DNA of 64,000 bases, from contig NC_068975.1 of assembly GCF_016808095.1 (NCBI RefSeq), positions 6,067,501 to 6,131,500 on the forward strand. The letters run 5' to 3'. The DNA is from Vigna angularis. Taxonomy: Eukaryota > Streptophyta > Magnoliopsida > Fabales > Fabaceae. Of the stretch, positions 63,387 to 64,000 are shown piece by piece (the stretch's first letter is position 1; every line of letters begins with the position of its first letter). A program made the position numbers and the translations under genes. Below the pieces are notes generated by a model. It was given only the letters and a program-made list of their open reading frames with translations. It made no database searches and was not told where the DNA came from.

Positions 63387-64000
63387 CAATTACAAAATTT
63401 AATAAATTCTGTTTCCACTTTGTACACAATTAGATAATTTATTTTTTGTTCGGTCCTTTAGAATTTCTAACTAGCTAAAATAAAGAGCCTACTTGTATTT
63501 AGGTAAGACTAAAATAAATTCAACTACATTAAGCTCTTCTTGAACTCTACTTATTAGTCCATAAAAATTGTATTTTTATACAAAAATTAACTTGAACCAT
63601 GTAATAGTGTAATTTACAAACACTAAATTCTTAGTTTTAATACAAAATTGGAGTGCATAAACACATGTATGTCTGGGTCACGTAAAATAATTTAGGAAAC
63701 TAATTTTAGTTCATAAGATAGTTCATTTTAAACCTTTAAAAGTGATTCAAAATTCTAAAAGCAGTTCAATGAATAAACACAATAGATCATTTAACAGTTA
63801 TAAGATGCTGGTAAAAGAAATAATTTTAATGAATAAATTTAAAGTTCTTAATTAAATCATCATTTTCTAAAATGTAAAAGGCTAGCTAATAGGAGAAGGG
63901 TATTATAATATTCTTCTTTACGACTTATTTTAAGAATAAAATAGTTTACAATCATACAAATGCCATTACTTAAACCATTATGATGACAACTTTACGTGTT
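63387..64000. other. Downstream flank, diverged duplicate of earlier intergenic sequence
   Basis: No gene. 63835-63995 (TAAATTTAAAGTTCTTAATT, AAAAGGCTAGCTAATAGG, GACTTATTTTAAGAATAAAA, AATCATACAAATG) follows the same order as 55300-55440 (TTTAAAGTTAATAATTAAAAG, AAAAGGCTAGTATGGG, GATTTATTTTCAGATGGAAA, CATACATATG). Confidence 0.5.

Noticed and set aside
1..64000. tRNA, rRNA or other structural RNA genes
   Set aside because: I saw no cloverleaf with A and B boxes and no rRNA core sequence. tRNA-like strings are only retroelement primer sites. A tRNAscan run would settle this.

Overview
This is a nuclear plant DNA window: AT-rich, GT-AG introns, nested LTR retrotransposons and three superfamilies of DNA transposon. 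The LTR families (recurring AATCGATTAC motifs, Athila-like LTRs, Tat/Ogre-like LTRs, Tekay-like LTRs opening TGTAACATCCC) suggest a legume, probably Phaseoleae such as Vigna or Phaseolus. Genus is inferred from pattern memory, not a search. Only two ordinary host genes are clear: a lipase-class-3-like alpha/beta hydrolase (exons 19069-19253 and 20868-21912) and a T2/S-type ribonuclease (62655-63362, one 78-bp intron).

Layout. 1-829 is an old Copia gag remnant. 830-9437 is a Copia element with intact LTR boundaries and a 5-bp target duplication (ATTAC); its reverse-transcriptase region is replaced by a gag-protease-only Athila-like Gypsy element in circularly permuted order. 9443-12180 is a mosaic of LTR fragments with a hairpin-forming repeat array. 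12181-14123 is a Pack-MULE-like element carrying fragments of an A20/AN1 stress-associated protein gene and a PIN-LIKES gene. 14334-17615 is a minus-strand solo LTR (TSD ATATT) containing fragments of a CCT-delta chaperonin gene and an armadillo-repeat gene. The hydrolase gene follows.

22838-31522 is the most striking unit: two 2.43-kb LTRs about 1.2% different, a minus-strand tRNA-Met primer site and a polypurine tract, but no recognisable gag or pol inside. Instead it carries, antisense to the retroelement, a WUSCHEL-related (WOX-like) homeobox gene with its own TATA box and leader intron, plus a duplicated WUS-box/EAR tail module. 32429-34643 is a related-family plus-strand solo LTR (TSD ATATC).

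37019-46930 is a complete-ended CACTA transposon (TSD TTA) with decayed TNP2 and TNP1 genes; 53676-54756 is a small non-autonomous relative. 52023-53174 is an Athila-like solo LTR (TSD ATGAA). 55509-61487 is a complete-ended MULE (perfect 9-bp TSD TATAAATGA, TIRs of about 325 bp) with a mudrA-like transposase gene on the minus strand, disabled by an in-frame TGA and by loss of its second catalytic Asp, and a convergent, intact GRF zinc-finger membrane-protein gene. The T2 RNase gene lies about 1.2 kb beyond it, in a neighbourhood of diverged duplicated non-coding blocks.

The overall theme is transposons capturing, permuting and carrying host gene pieces. Boundaries, TSDs and motifs were read by eye; family assignments rest on recognised motifs, and no search was run.
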